The notes: generated from the sequence alone by a model not told the origin. Shown: positions 19,247 through 28,863, numbered from the stretch's first letter. The stretch is 64,000 bases of DNA from Desulfomicrobium apsheronum (GCF_900114115.1 NZ_FORX01000003.1:248001-312000); one strand, 5' to 3'. A program made the numbers and translations.

Positions 19247-19261
19247 AACAAGGCTCCACCC

Positions 19262-19957
19262 ATGATTCTCCTGGCCTGCGCAACCCTGCTGGAATGCCGG
19301 AGCGCGCTGAACCTGCCGACAATTTCTCCGGCGGATACTTTCGAGCCTGTGCACATCCGGGGCCGCGACTTTCTGCCCTGCCCGGTGGGGATCGGACCGG
19401 TGGCCGCTGCCCTCAGCGTGGGGGCCCTGCTTGAGCGCCATCCCGAGGTGACCGGCGTGCTGAATCTGGGCATTTGCGGCAGTTTCGACATGGCCCGCGC
19501 GTCCCTGGGCTCGACCTGTATTGCCGACGCCGAAATCTGGCCGGAGTACGGAGTACGTCATTCCTCACCGGCAGAGGAGGAAGTCTTCGGGCATCGGATG
19601 TTCGCCGACCTGCCCCTTGATCCTGCCAACCGGCTTGATCTTGATCCGGTCACTCAGGCAGCAGCCATGGGCATGACCCTGCATTCCGAGTGGGTCATCG
19701 GCCCGAGCCTGACCGTGGCCGGAGTGAGCGGGGACCCGCAGCGGGCGCAATCGCTCCGCGACCTTCATGGTGGGCTCACGGAAAACATGGAAGGATTCAG
19801 CCTCGCGCTGGCGGCACGGCGGCGGGGAATCGCGTTTCTGGAGATCCGCACCGTGTCCAACCCTGTCGGCGCCCGCGACAAGCGCCTTTGGAATTTCAAG
19901 CTGGCGCTGAATGCCCTGCAAAACATTCTTCCCGTTCTCACCGGAGACTCGGCATGA
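19262..19957 (+). CDS. mqnB: futalosine hydrolase
   Basis: Splits futalosine to dehypoxanthinylfutalosine and hypoxanthine in the futalosine menaquinone pathway. 231 residues, nucleoside-phosphorylase fold: GIGPVAAALSVGALL, GVLNLGICGSFD, and the ENMEGFSLALAARRRGI active-site strand. The related MTA/SAH nucleosidase is an alternative, but mqnD overlaps it (ATGA), which supports MqnB. Confidence 0.93.
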   Translation: MILLACATLLECRSALNLPTISPADTFEPVHIRGRDFLPCPVGIGPVAAALSVGALLERHPEVTGVLNLGICGSFDMARASLGSTCIADAEIWPEYGVRHSSPAEEEVFGHRMFADLPLDPANRLDLDPVTQAAAMGMTLHSEWVIGPSLTVAGVSGDPQRAQSLRDLHGGLTENMEGFSLALAARRRGIAFLEIRTVSNPVGARDKRLWNFKLALNALQNILPVLTGDSA

Positions 19958-20745
19958 TTCCCTTAAGCATCGCCATTTCCCCCTGTCCCAACGACAGCTT
20001 CATCTTTGGAGCCTGGGTGCTCGGCCTCACGGCATCCCCGGCCGGACGCGACTGCCGGTTTTTCTGGCATGACGTGCAGGAGCTCAACCAGGGAGCTTTC
20101 ACCGGCGCCTGGGACGTGATCAAGGTCAGCGCGGCCACGGCCCTGCGTCTTGGGGACACGTACACAACCCTGCCCTGCGGCGGGGCTTTCGGCCTCGAAC
20201 ATGGGCCCAAGCTCGTGACCCGCAAGGATTTTTCGGGCACTCCGCACAGAATAGCCGTACCCGGTCTCGACACCACGGCGGCCTGCGTGCTGCGCGCGGC
20301 CCTTGGCGGAAAGTTTGTCCCGGTGCCCATGATCTTCCACGCCATCGTCGACGCCGTGCGCGCCGGAGATGTGGACGCAGGGCTGCTCATCCACGAAACC
20401 GCGCTGGTCCATGACCGCTACGATCTTGCCCTGCACCTCGACCTTGGACATTGGTGGCGCGAGCACACAAACGCCCTGCCCTTTCCCCTAGGCTGCATCG
20501 TGGCCAAAAACGAACTCGGCGCGGACCTCCACGCACATATCGCGGACAGCATCCGCGCGAGCATCCTTCACGCCAGGGCACGGCAGGATTCCGTCATGCC
20601 ATTTATCGCATCCCTGGCCAGAGAGCTTGACGCGGTCACGCTGGAGCAACATATTACCGCCTACGTCAACGAATACAGCCTGGACATGGGCCCAGACGGC
20701 CAGGCCGCTCTCAACACGCTGCAAACATTGCGGGATCTTTCATGA
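19954..20745 (+). CDS. mqnD: 1,4-dihydroxy-6-naphthoate synthase
   Basis: Converts cyclic dehypoxanthinylfutalosine to 1,4-dihydroxy-6-naphthoate. 263 residues with the periplasmic-binding-protein fold; the start ISPCPNDSFIFGAWV and the WDVIKVSAATA, GLDTTAACVLRAAL and HETALVH segments are family hallmarks. ATG at 19954 overlaps the mqnB stop (ATGA). It ends by overlapping the prenyl synthase start. Confidence 0.95.
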   Translation: MIPLSIAISPCPNDSFIFGAWVLGLTASPAGRDCRFFWHDVQELNQGAFTGAWDVIKVSAATALRLGDTYTTLPCGGAFGLEHGPKLVTRKDFSGTPHRIAVPGLDTTAACVLRAALGGKFVPVPMIFHAIVDAVRAGDVDAGLLIHETALVHDRYDLALHLDLGHWWREHTNALPFPLGCIVAKNELGADLHAHIADSIRASILHARARQDSVMPFIASLARELDAVTLEQHITAYVNEYSLDMGPDGQAALNTLQTLRDLS

Positions 20746-21722
20746 ACGAAGCCTTCGCCCAACTCAAAGCAACCTTCCTCAAAGAGCTGCCGGCCATCAA
20801 TGCCGCCATCGCGCGAGAGATCGACGCCCTGCCCGAACTGGTCAGACCCGTGGCCGCGCATGTCATGGAGGCCGGAGGAAAGCGCCTGCGCCCCATGCTT
20901 ACGCTTCTCTTTGCCCGCGCCCTGGATTTCCGGGGAGACAATTTGCAGACCCTGGCCAGCTCCCTGGAATTTCTGCATTCGGCCACCCTCATGCACGATG
21001 ACATCCTGGACAACGCGGAACTGCGCAGAGGCAAGCCCGCCGCCCACACCCTTTTCGGCATCACGCCCACGGTGCTGGCCGGAGACGTGCTCCTGGCGCT
21101 GGCCAACGAAATCGTGGCCCGCACGGACAATCCGGCCCTGACCTCATGTATCTCCAAGGCCATTATGCAGACGGCCACTGGCGAAATCATGGAGATCGCC
21201 GCCATCCGCAAGGCACACATCACCCGGGCCGAATACATCGAAATCATCACCGGCAAGACGGCCTACCTGATCCAGTCGGCCTGCGAATTCGGCGTCATCG
21301 CGGCGGGAGGCTCCGAACGCGCGCGCACGGGCGCCAGGACCTTCGGCCTGAATCTTGGCATCGCCTTCCAGCTGGTGGACGACGCCCTGGACTACACGTC
21401 ACGGGCCGACACCTCGGGCAAGCCGCTCGGCGGAGACCTGCGCGAAGGCAAGTTCACCTTGCCCCTGCTTTTATATCTTGAATCCCTGCCCACGGACCAG
21501 CGCGCGATCATCACCCGGGAACTCACGGACGTGAACTTGCACGCGGTCAGGCAAGATCAGATCATCGCCGCTGTCGTGGACCAGGGCTTCGCCGAAAAGA
21601 CCCGGGACGAAGCCAAATCCTATTTGACACTAGCCAGCCAGGCTCTTGCCGTGCTACCCGAATGCCTGGAGAAAAAGCTGCTCGGAGCCATGATCGAATT
21701 CGTCCTGACAAGAGATAAATAA
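20742..21722 (+). CDS. trans-polyprenyl diphosphate synthase
   Basis: Chain-elongating prenyltransferase, probably making the menaquinone side chain (octaprenyl/heptaprenyl type). 326 residues. First aspartate-rich motif HDDILDNAELRRG and second FQLVDDALDY; the GGKRLRPML segment binds pyrophosphate. It overlaps mqnD by four bases (ATGA). Chain length cannot be fixed from sequence by eye. Confidence 0.95.
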   Translation: MNEAFAQLKATFLKELPAINAAIAREIDALPELVRPVAAHVMEAGGKRLRPMLTLLFARALDFRGDNLQTLASSLEFLHSATLMHDDILDNAELRRGKPAAHTLFGITPTVLAGDVLLALANEIVARTDNPALTSCISKAIMQTATGEIMEIAAIRKAHITRAEYIEIITGKTAYLIQSACEFGVIAAGGSERARTGARTFGLNLGIAFQLVDDALDYTSRADTSGKPLGGDLREGKFTLPLLLYLESLPTDQRAIITRELTDVNLHAVRQDQIIAAVVDQGFAEKTRDEAKSYLTLASQALAVLPECLEKKLLGAMIEFVLTRDK

Positions 21723-21724
21723 GC

Positions 21725-24232
21725 ATGCCAAACCAGGATCGCCTTCCCCCTCGCAACCTCGCGACCTCGTTGCGTGCAAGCCTGAAAGCGACCTTTTCGC
21801 CGGCCACGGCCCAACTCCTCCAGGAGGCGGTCAAATCCGAGCCGAACTTCGGTGTCATCGCCTCCATACTGCGGCTTGATCCGGCCTTGGCCACGGCCAT
21901 CCTCTCTCTTGTCAACTCGCCCTACTACGGACAGACCAGCAAGATTTCCGACTTGCAGCGTGCCGCGATCATCCTCGGAGACAACGAGATCCTGCGCATC
22001 GCCCTATCCTTGTCCCTGCAGAAAAACCTGAACTCGGTTCTGAAAAAAAACGGATTCGACACCTTCGCCAATTGGCGCATCATCATCTGGGCGGCACTCG
22101 GCGCGCAGCTCATCGCCCAGCGCCTGGCACCGGAAGAAGCGGAAACCGCCTACATCTGCGCCCTGGTCAAGGATCTTTCCCTGCTTCTCTACGCCGCCAA
22201 TTTTCCCGAACATCTCCTGCCGCATCTCGTGCGGCCGGATTTCGTCAACACCGGCCCGACCTTCATGTCCTGGCAGGACCATCTTCCAGAGGATCACTCA
22301 GCCCTCACCGCCGAACTGCTCACGCAGTGGAATTTTCCCGAGCCCATGATCGCGGCCATCACCGCACACCACGACCTGGAACATGTCTTCGACTACCCGC
22401 CCCTGACCCAGGCGGTCATCCTCGGAACCAGATGGGCGGAGGCGGAATTTCGCACCGATCCAGCCCCGGACAGCTTGAACCAACTCAGCTTTCTCCTGGC
22501 CAAGGCCGGCGCCCTGCCACCGGAGGGCATGGACGGCCTGCGCCGGCAGTGTGCGACTCTTTTTTCGGAACTGTCCGCAGCCATGAACGTCAAGGACCTG
22601 GATCCGGAAGACAGACTATACGCCCACTCCCTGCAATCCATTCAGGATTTTCATCATCAGGCCAAGGAAGTCGAGGGCCTGACCGGCGGCAACGCGGCCA
22701 TTGCTGCCTGCGTCGGCAGACATCTGCGCTGGAACTGGGGCTGCCGCAAAGCCGAGATCATCCTGCACGCTCCCGCCAACAGGCACTGGGAACGATTTGT
22801 CCTGAACGATGCCGGGGTGCACGGACCTGACATCGCCCCAGCCCTCGAAAAGCTCAGAATTTTTTCGGACGCAGATTTCCCACTGGAAGCCGAGGGACAG
22901 CTGGTCGGAGAACTCCGCCTGAATGGCGCCAACGAATCTTGCCGGACCAAGGCCGAGGCCACGCTCTACACGCGCCTCCTCGCTCGCGGCATTCTGCATC
23001 AGTCGCGCACCGTGGGGCTGCTTGAGATCAAGGCCCAACTGCTCGACATTCTTCCCACCGGGGTGGCGTTGCTCAACACGCAGGGACGCATCTTGCGGGC
23101 CAACCCCACCTTCACCAAATTTCTTGGCGACGCGGAACAGCTCGAAGACCGCCTGACCCAGGACAAGGATACGCAACAGGGCATGCAGGCCCTGCAAGGG
23201 TGGCGCAATTTCCTGAGCGAGCCGTCCCAAAGCGGGCATTGCTCCATCCATTGCCCGCTGGGCCCAGGCAACGAGCCCGCGACCTCATCCTTCTCCCTGG
23301 CCGGTTACAAAATCAGCCACGGCTCGCAAACGAACATTCTGGCCATGGTCCAGGATCTGACGGAAATCCGGGTGCTCGAATTCGAGGCGCTGCACCAGCG
23401 GGACTTCCTGAACACCCTGCTCGGATCCATGCAGGACCTGGTCCTGACCACGGACAAAGTCGGAAACATCACCTTTGCCTCCGGGCGCCACGGCACGTTC
23501 CTGACCGGCCGCAACCTCTTCCAGCTGACCCGTCCCATGAATGCGCAGGAAGAAGCATGGGACATGGAATTTCTGGAACAGAGTCAGGCGGCGGTGGAAG
23601 TGCAGATTGTCCTTGACGACGAACACTTGCAGCTTGAGCTCGTCTTTTCACGCTTTTCGTTCGGAACCGACTACGGGCTGATAGTCGGCCGCAACATTTC
23701 GGCCATTCGCAGATTGGAACGCAAGATCCGGGAACAGGCTCTTTTCGATTCCTTGACCCAGGTTTTCAACCGGCATCACCTCCAGCCGCTTCTCGACAGG
23801 GAAATGTCCCGCGCCAAACGCACCGAGACCCCGCTCGGACTGATCTTTTTCGACATCGACAAGTTCAAGCTCTTCAACGACACCCATGGGCACCACGGGG
23901 GCGACAAGGCCTTAAAAGAGCTGGGGCAGCTCCTGCGCCGCATTCTGCGCAAAGGGCTGGACTTTCCCTGCCGCTTCGGAGGAGACGAATTCGTCGTCAT
24001 CTCCAGCAACTCCACCGTCGACAACCTGCTGACGATCGCTGAAAGAATTCAAAGAGAATTCAGTATATTACATCAAAACCAGGTCACATTGAGCATTGGC
24101 ATGAGCATGCTCGAACCCGAGGATACCTCGCAATCCCTGCTTGAACGCTGCGACAAAGCCAATTATCAAGCCAAGGCTCAGGGCGGAAACACCATCGTGC
24201 ACCTGCAGCCAACCAGTACCTCTGAACCATAA
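21725..24232 (+). CDS. HDOD, PAS-like and GGDEF domain signalling protein
   Basis: 835 residues, no membrane segment. HDOD domain at about 15-220. A PAS-like stretch starts near 432 (ILPTGVALLNTQGRILRANPTF) and another near 553 (LLGSMQDLVLTTDKVGNITFASG). A GGDEF diguanylate cyclase domain follows from about 668, with an intact FGGDEF at about 750 and LTQVFNRHHL, FFDIDKFK and GHHGGDKAL before it. The allosteric I-site reads KGLD rather than RxxD, so product inhibition may be weak. Two bases after the prenyl synthase and 21 before purL, hence probably co-transcribed with both. It would make c-di-GMP in response to an unknown cytoplasmic signal. Confidence 0.9.
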   Translation: MPNQDRLPPRNLATSLRASLKATFSPATAQLLQEAVKSEPNFGVIASILRLDPALATAILSLVNSPYYGQTSKISDLQRAAIILGDNEILRIALSLSLQKNLNSVLKKNGFDTFANWRIIIWAALGAQLIAQRLAPEEAETAYICALVKDLSLLLYAANFPEHLLPHLVRPDFVNTGPTFMSWQDHLPEDHSALTAELLTQWNFPEPMIAAITAHHDLEHVFDYPPLTQAVILGTRWAEAEFRTDPAPDSLNQLSFLLAKAGALPPEGMDGLRRQCATLFSELSAAMNVKDLDPEDRLYAHSLQSIQDFHHQAKEVEGLTGGNAAIAACVGRHLRWNWGCRKAEIILHAPANRHWERFVLNDAGVHGPDIAPALEKLRIFSDADFPLEAEGQLVGELRLNGANESCRTKAEATLYTRLLARGILHQSRTVGLLEIKAQLLDILPTGVALLNTQGRILRANPTFTKFLGDAEQLEDRLTQDKDTQQGMQALQGWRNFLSEPSQSGHCSIHCPLGPGNEPATSSFSLAGYKISHGSQTNILAMVQDLTEIRVLEFEALHQRDFLNTLLGSMQDLVLTTDKVGNITFASGRHGTFLTGRNLFQLTRPMNAQEEAWDMEFLEQSQAAVEVQIVLDDEHLQLELVFSRFSFGTDYGLIVGRNISAIRRLERKIREQALFDSLTQVFNRHHLQPLLDREMSRAKRTETPLGLIFFDIDKFKLFNDTHGHHGGDKALKELGQLLRRILRKGLDFPCRFGGDEFVVISSNSTVDNLLTIAERIQREFSILHQNQVTLSIGMSMLEPEDTSQSLLERCDKANYQAKAQGGNTIVHLQPTSTSEP

Positions 24233-24253
24233 GCGCCACCTTAGGAGAACAAC

Positions 24254-27235
24254 ATGCCGATCCGAGTCGAAGTGGCTCTGCGCAAGGCAGTTACCGATAC
24301 CCAGGGCAACAAGACCGCCCACAAGATCAAAAACGAGCTCGGTCTGACCGTGGATCAGGTCCGGATCATCCGGATCTTCACCGTCGACGGACTGAGCCAG
24401 GCCCAGGTGAACCAGGCCATCGAGGCCGGGGCCCTGCATGACCCGGTCCTGCATACGGCCCAGACCGCTCCGGCGGCCACGGATTTCGACTGGATCATCG
24501 AGGTCGGCTTCCGCCCCGGCGTGACCGACAACGAGGGGCGCACCGCCCGCGAAACCCTGCGCACAGTGCTCGGGGAACGTAACGCGGACATTGCGGTCTA
24601 CACATCCACCCAGTATCTGATCAGCGGCGACCTGAGCCGGGCCCAGGTGGAGCACATCGCCAAGGACCTTCTGGCCAACGAGCTGATCCAGCGTTTCCAG
24701 ATCGCGGGCAAGGACGACTGGACCGCAAGCCCCGGTTTTCCGGCCCGCACGGCGGCGGTAACGGGCGAAGCCTCCAGCACCGTCGATATCGTGGATTTGA
24801 ACAGCATGGATGACGCCGCACTCATGCAGCTCAGCCGCGAAAACATCCTGGCTCTGAACCTGGAAGAAATGCGTTGCATCCGCGACTACTATGCAAGCCC
24901 CGAGGTCGTCGCCCACCGCAAGGCCAAAGGGCTGCCCGCCGCGCCCACGGACGCGGAGCTCGAATGCCTAGCGCAGACCTGGTCCGAGCACTGCAAGCAC
25001 AAGATCTTCAGTTCCCGCATCAGCTACGAGAACCTTGAAAACGGCACCACGGCCGAAATCAACAGTCTCTACAAGACCTACATCCAGGGCAGCACCAAAC
25101 AGATGCGGGAGCGCATGGGCAAGGACGACTTCTGCCTGTCCGTGTTCAAGGACAACGCCGGCGTGATCCGCTTCAGCGAAGACATAAACGTCTGCATCAA
25201 GGTCGAAACCCACAACAGCCCCTCGGCCCTGGACCCATACGGCGGAGCCCTGACCGGCATAGTCGGCGTAAACCGCGACCCCATGGGCACCGGCATGGGC
25301 GCGAACCTGCTGTGCAACACCAACGTGTTCTGCTTTGCCTCGCCCTTTCATGACGACGAACTGCCGCCCCGCCTGCTGCACCCGCGCCGCGTTTTCGAGG
25401 GCGTGCGCGAAGGCGTTGAACATGGCGGCAACAAGTCCGGCATTCCCACGGTCAATGGAGCCATCGTCTTTCACGAACGCTTTCTGGGCAAGCCGCTGGT
25501 ATTCTGTGGCACCGTCGGCACCATGCCCGCCACCGTGGCCGGGCATCCCAGCTACGAAAAGAAAGCCCGGCCCGGCGATCGCATCATCATGACCGGCGGC
25601 CGCATCGGCAAGGACGGCATCCACGGCGCGACCTTCTCGTCCGAAGAGCTGCACGAGGGCTCTCCGGCCACGGCCGTCCAGATCGGCGACCCCATCACCC
25701 AGCGCCGCATGTACGACTTTTTGATGCGTGCCCGCGATCTGGGCCTCTACAACGCCATCACCGACAACGGCGCCGGAGGACTGAGTTCCTCGGTCGGCGA
25801 AATGGCCCAGGACTGCGGCGGCTGCGACATGGACCTGGCCAAGGCCCCGCTCAAGTATGACGGCCTGCGCCCCTGGGAAATCCTGGTCTCCGAAGCCCAG
25901 GAGCGCATGACCTTGGCCGTGCCCCCTTCCAAATTGCAGGCCTTCATGGATTTGGCGGAGGAAATGAACGTCGAGGCCTCGGATCTGGGCTGCTTCACGG
26001 ACTCGGGCTACCTGCATGTGCGCTACAACGACAAAATCGTGACCGACCTCGACATGCAATTCCTGCATGACGGCTGTCCGCAGATGAAGCTCCGCGCCGC
26101 CTGGCGGCAACCGCAGGTCTGCTGTGGCTGCGAAACGCCGCATCCCAAGGTGACGGACCATCAGGACTTTCTGCAAGCCATGCTCGGCCGCCTGAACATC
26201 TGCTCCCGCGAGTATGTCATCCGCCAGTACGACCACGAGGTTCAGGGCGGAAGCGTGATCAAGCCCCTCATCGGAGCCCGGAACGACGGTCCGGCCGACG
26301 CCGCCGTAATCCGCCCCCAGCTGGGCAGCGACAAGGCACTGGTCGTGGCCAACGGCATCTGTCCGAAGCTCAGCGACCTTGATACCTACTGGATGATGGC
26401 GGGCGCCATCGACGAAGGAGTACGCAACGCCGTTGCCACCGGCGGCGACATCCGCCACATGGCCGGCGTGGACAACTTCTGCTGGTGCGACCCGGTCCAG
26501 TCCGAAAAGACCCCGGACGGCGAATACAAACTGGCCCAGCTGGTCCGCGCCAATCAGGCCCTGGCCCACTACTGCCTCGCCTACGGAGTGCCCTGCATTT
26601 CCGGCAAGGACTCCATGAAGAACGACTACACCGGCGGTGGCACCAAGATCTCCATCCCGCCCACGGTCCTCTTCTCGGTCATGGGCGTGATAAACGACTG
26701 CAACAAGACCATGACCTCCGACTTCAAGCGTCCGAACGAAAACGTCTACGTCCTTGGTTTGACCAAAAACGAGATGGGAGGCTCGGAATATGCCGACGCC
26801 CTGGGCTTGTGCGGAGCGGTCCCGCAGGTCGACGCGGTTTCCGCGCGCATCCGCTACGAGCGTATGCACGAAGCCATCACCACCGGCCTTTTAAGCGCGG
26901 CCCATGACGTCTCCGACGGCGGACTGGCCGTGGCCGTGGCTGAAATGGCCCTGGCCGGACGGATCGGCGCGGACATCGACGTGGACAAGATCCCGGCCCT
27001 TGATTGCCCGCTGCCCGAACAGCGCCTCTACAGCGAATCGGCCAGCCGCTTCGTTGTCACGGTGCCGGATGACAGGCGCGACGCCTTCCAAGCCCTCTTC
27101 GCCCAAGACTTCATGGCCGCCATCGGCCGGACCACGTCCGACGAAAAGCTGACCCTGCGCGCAGGAAGCGCAATCCTGGCCAACGCTTCGGTAGAAGACC
27201 TGGCCGCAGCCTGGAAAAAGACGCTGGATTTTTAA
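24254..27235 (+). CDS. purL: phosphoribosylformylglycinamidine synthase with N-terminal PurS-like repeats
   Basis: ATP-dependent conversion of FGAR to FGAM in purine synthesis. 993 residues. Two successive PurS-like modules open the protein: about 1-75 (VALRKAVTDTQGNKTAHKI) and about 76-155 (VGFRPGVTDNEGRTARETL). The PurL part follows with QTWSEHCKHKIF, KVETHNSPSALDPYGGALTG, TDNGAGGLSSSVGEMAQ, SGKDSMKND and AAHDVSDGGLAVAV. The PurQ glutaminase domain of long enterobacterial PurL is absent, so a separate PurQ is expected elsewhere. ATG at 24254 follows AGGAG. Confidence 0.95.
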   Translation: MPIRVEVALRKAVTDTQGNKTAHKIKNELGLTVDQVRIIRIFTVDGLSQAQVNQAIEAGALHDPVLHTAQTAPAATDFDWIIEVGFRPGVTDNEGRTARETLRTVLGERNADIAVYTSTQYLISGDLSRAQVEHIAKDLLANELIQRFQIAGKDDWTASPGFPARTAAVTGEASSTVDIVDLNSMDDAALMQLSRENILALNLEEMRCIRDYYASPEVVAHRKAKGLPAAPTDAELECLAQTWSEHCKHKIFSSRISYENLENGTTAEINSLYKTYIQGSTKQMRERMGKDDFCLSVFKDNAGVIRFSEDINVCIKVETHNSPSALDPYGGALTGIVGVNRDPMGTGMGANLLCNTNVFCFASPFHDDELPPRLLHPRRVFEGVREGVEHGGNKSGIPTVNGAIVFHERFLGKPLVFCGTVGTMPATVAGHPSYEKKARPGDRIIMTGGRIGKDGIHGATFSSEELHEGSPATAVQIGDPITQRRMYDFLMRARDLGLYNAITDNGAGGLSSSVGEMAQDCGGCDMDLAKAPLKYDGLRPWEILVSEAQERMTLAVPPSKLQAFMDLAEEMNVEASDLGCFTDSGYLHVRYNDKIVTDLDMQFLHDGCPQMKLRAAWRQPQVCCGCETPHPKVTDHQDFLQAMLGRLNICSREYVIRQYDHEVQGGSVIKPLIGARNDGPADAAVIRPQLGSDKALVVANGICPKLSDLDTYWMMAGAIDEGVRNAVATGGDIRHMAGVDNFCWCDPVQSEKTPDGEYKLAQLVRANQALAHYCLAYGVPCISGKDSMKNDYTGGGTKISIPPTVLFSVMGVINDCNKTMTSDFKRPNENVYVLGLTKNEMGGSEYADALGLCGAVPQVDAVSARIRYERMHEAITTGLLSAAHDVSDGGLAVAVAEMALAGRIGADIDVDKIPALDCPLPEQRLYSESASRFVVTVPDDRRDAFQALFAQDFMAAIGRTTSDEKLTLRAGSAILANASVEDLAAAWKKTLDF

Positions 27236-27241
27236 AGGCAT

Positions 27242-27277
27242 GCCTCCGGCGGGCAGGGGACTCGTCCCCTGCACCCC
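27242..27277 (+). repeat. left arm of a 36-bp inverted repeat between purL and pyk
   Basis: Pairs with 27363-27398 with a single mismatch. The arm itself contains a smaller palindrome (GCAGGGGAC-TCG-TCCCCTGC type), as in REP/BIME elements. It lies just after the purL stop codon. Confidence 0.85.
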
Positions 27278-27294
27278 ATTCAACTTACTTCAAT

Positions 27295-27332
27295 AAAAAA
27301 ACGGGCGGCCCAATTTGGGTCGCCCGTTTTTT
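27295..27332. terminator. bidirectional terminator between convergent purL and pyk
   Basis: ACGGGCG and CGCCCGT with an inner CCCA/TGGG stem, flanked by six A on the left and six T on the right, so it works for both strands. It lies at the centre of the 36-bp inverted repeat. Confidence 0.9.
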
Positions 27333-27362
27333 ATTGCATCCACACAATGCCCCCCCCTGCAA

Positions 27363-27398
27363 GGGGTGCAGGGGACAAGTCCCCTGCCCGCCGGAGGC
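27363..27398 (-). repeat. right arm of the 36-bp inverted repeat
   Basis: Reverse complement of 27242-27277 except for one base. Together the arms enclose the bidirectional terminator and could fold as a long outer stem in either transcript. Confidence 0.85.
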
Positions 27399-27410
27399 TT
27401 CTTCCTTCCT

Positions 27411-28832
27411 CTATTTGTAATACACCTTGATTTCATTGGTCATGACCGTACCCATACCCGGGGTGGCCTGGCCGCTGGCGATGATCACGTTTTCGCCGGG
27501 CCTGAAACCCGCGTACTCCTGCACGAACTTTTCCGCCCTCTTCTGATGACTGCGGGGCTCAAGCGGGCTCGCCACCGGGGTGATGGCCCAGAAGAAGTTC
27601 ATCCAGCGCATGATGCGCGCGTCCGTGGTCATGGCGTAGATGGGCTGGGCCGGACGACGGGAGCTGATGTACCGGGCCGTGGCCCCCGTGGTCGAGTGAC
27701 AGACCAGGGCCACGCTGTCGGCGTTGTCGGCCATGAGACAGGCGGAGTAGGCCAGGAACTTGGGCGGATTCTTTTCGGCCTTGGGCATGTAAGGGCCGCC
27801 AAGACGCTCCAGGTAGTACGGCTCGGAATACTGCGCAATCTCGTTGATGAAACGCACGGCATCGACGGGATAGCTGCCGATGGCCGTCTCTTCGGAGAGC
27901 ATGACGCAGTCCGCGCCGTCGATCATGGCGTTGGAGACGTCCGTTGATTCCGCACGCGTGGGGATGGGATTCTTGACCATGGACAAGAGCATCTGGGTCG
28001 CGACGATGGCCGGCTTCTGGGCATGACGGCAGGCACGCAAAATCTTTTTCTGGATGATGGGCAACTCGGCCGGGCTGCATTCAAGGCCCAGGTCGCCGCG
28101 GGCGACCATGATGGCGTCGGCCACTTCCAGGATGGAGTCGAGCTTGTCCACGGCATTCTTGCGCTCGACCTTGGCCACCACGGGAATCCAGGTCCCGTGC
28201 CGCGCGATCTCGGCCTTGATATCCTCGATGTCCTCCTTGCTCTGCACGAAGGACAGGGCCACGGCGTCAATGCCGATATCGAGTCCCTGGTGCAGATCGC
28301 GACGATCCTTGTCGGTCATGGCCGCCACTTTGAGCGTCTTGCCCGGAAAGGCGATGCCCTTGTTGGAGGTCAGGATGCCGCCGTTCAGGGCCTCCATCAG
28401 GACCAGCCGGTCACGCTCGATGACCTTCACGACCTTGAACTGCAGCATGCCGTCGGACAGGGACACGGGCATGTCCGCCTCCAGGCCCTCCAGAAGCTCC
28501 GGCACGTCGAGGCTTATGAAGATGTCGCTTTCGGTCGTCGCCGCCATGGACGGCCCGCCAAGGCATACATAGGCCCCTTTGCGGATCTGCAGGGGCGAGC
28601 CCTTGACTTCGCCGATGCGGATCTTGGGGCCGCACAGGTCACCCATGACCGTGAGCGGGATGCCGGTCTCCTTCTCGACCTGCCTGATCTTCTGAATGAC
28701 CGGCCCGAAATACTCCGCGTCGGCATGGGAAAAATTGAGACGGAAGACCCGCACGCCAAGCAGGACCATTTCCTTCATGACGTTCTGATCCATGGAAGCC
28801 GGGCCCAGAGTGGCCACTATCTTTGTACGCAT
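27411..28832 (-). CDS. pyk: pyruvate kinase
   Basis: Last step of glycolysis, PEP plus ADP to pyruvate plus ATP. 473 residues. N-terminus MRTKIVATLGPASMD; substrate and metal residues in FRLNFSHAD, the catalytic lysine and acidic ligand in VVAKVERKNAVDKLDSIL, and IMVARGDLGLE. The C-terminal domain ends with GTVMTNEIKVYYK. ATG at 28832 was chosen over 28838 because of its distance from GGGG. It lies 31 bases after ubiD and closes this minus-strand gene group before the terminator. Confidence 0.97.
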   Translation of the reverse strand: MRTKIVATLGPASMDQNVMKEMVLLGVRVFRLNFSHADAEYFGPVIQKIRQVEKETGIPLTVMGDLCGPKIRIGEVKGSPLQIRKGAYVCLGGPSMAATTESDIFISLDVPELLEGLEADMPVSLSDGMLQFKVVKVIERDRLVLMEALNGGILTSNKGIAFPGKTLKVAAMTDKDRRDLHQGLDIGIDAVALSFVQSKEDIEDIKAEIARHGTWIPVVAKVERKNAVDKLDSILEVADAIMVARGDLGLECSPAELPIIQKKILRACRHAQKPAIVATQMLLSMVKNPIPTRAESTDVSNAMIDGADCVMLSEETAIGSYPVDAVRFINEIAQYSEPYYLERLGGPYMPKAEKNPPKFLAYSACLMADNADSVALVCHSTTGATARYISSRRPAQPIYAMTTDARIMRWMNFFWAITPVASPLEPRSHQKRAEKFVQEYAGFRPGENVIIASGQATPGMGTVMTNEIKVYYK

Positions 28833-28863
28833 GTGCATGTCCCCGCTGGTGTTGATTGGGTGA

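Noticed and set aside
18347-19561. 404-codon minus-strand frame over the UDP-sugar dehydrogenase
   Set aside because: Antisense of a certain gene, no ribosome site and no domain.
24968-26869. 633-codon open frame opposite purL
   Set aside because: Its sequence is low-complexity His/Gly/Val-rich, typical of the antisense of a GC-rich gene; purL is certain.
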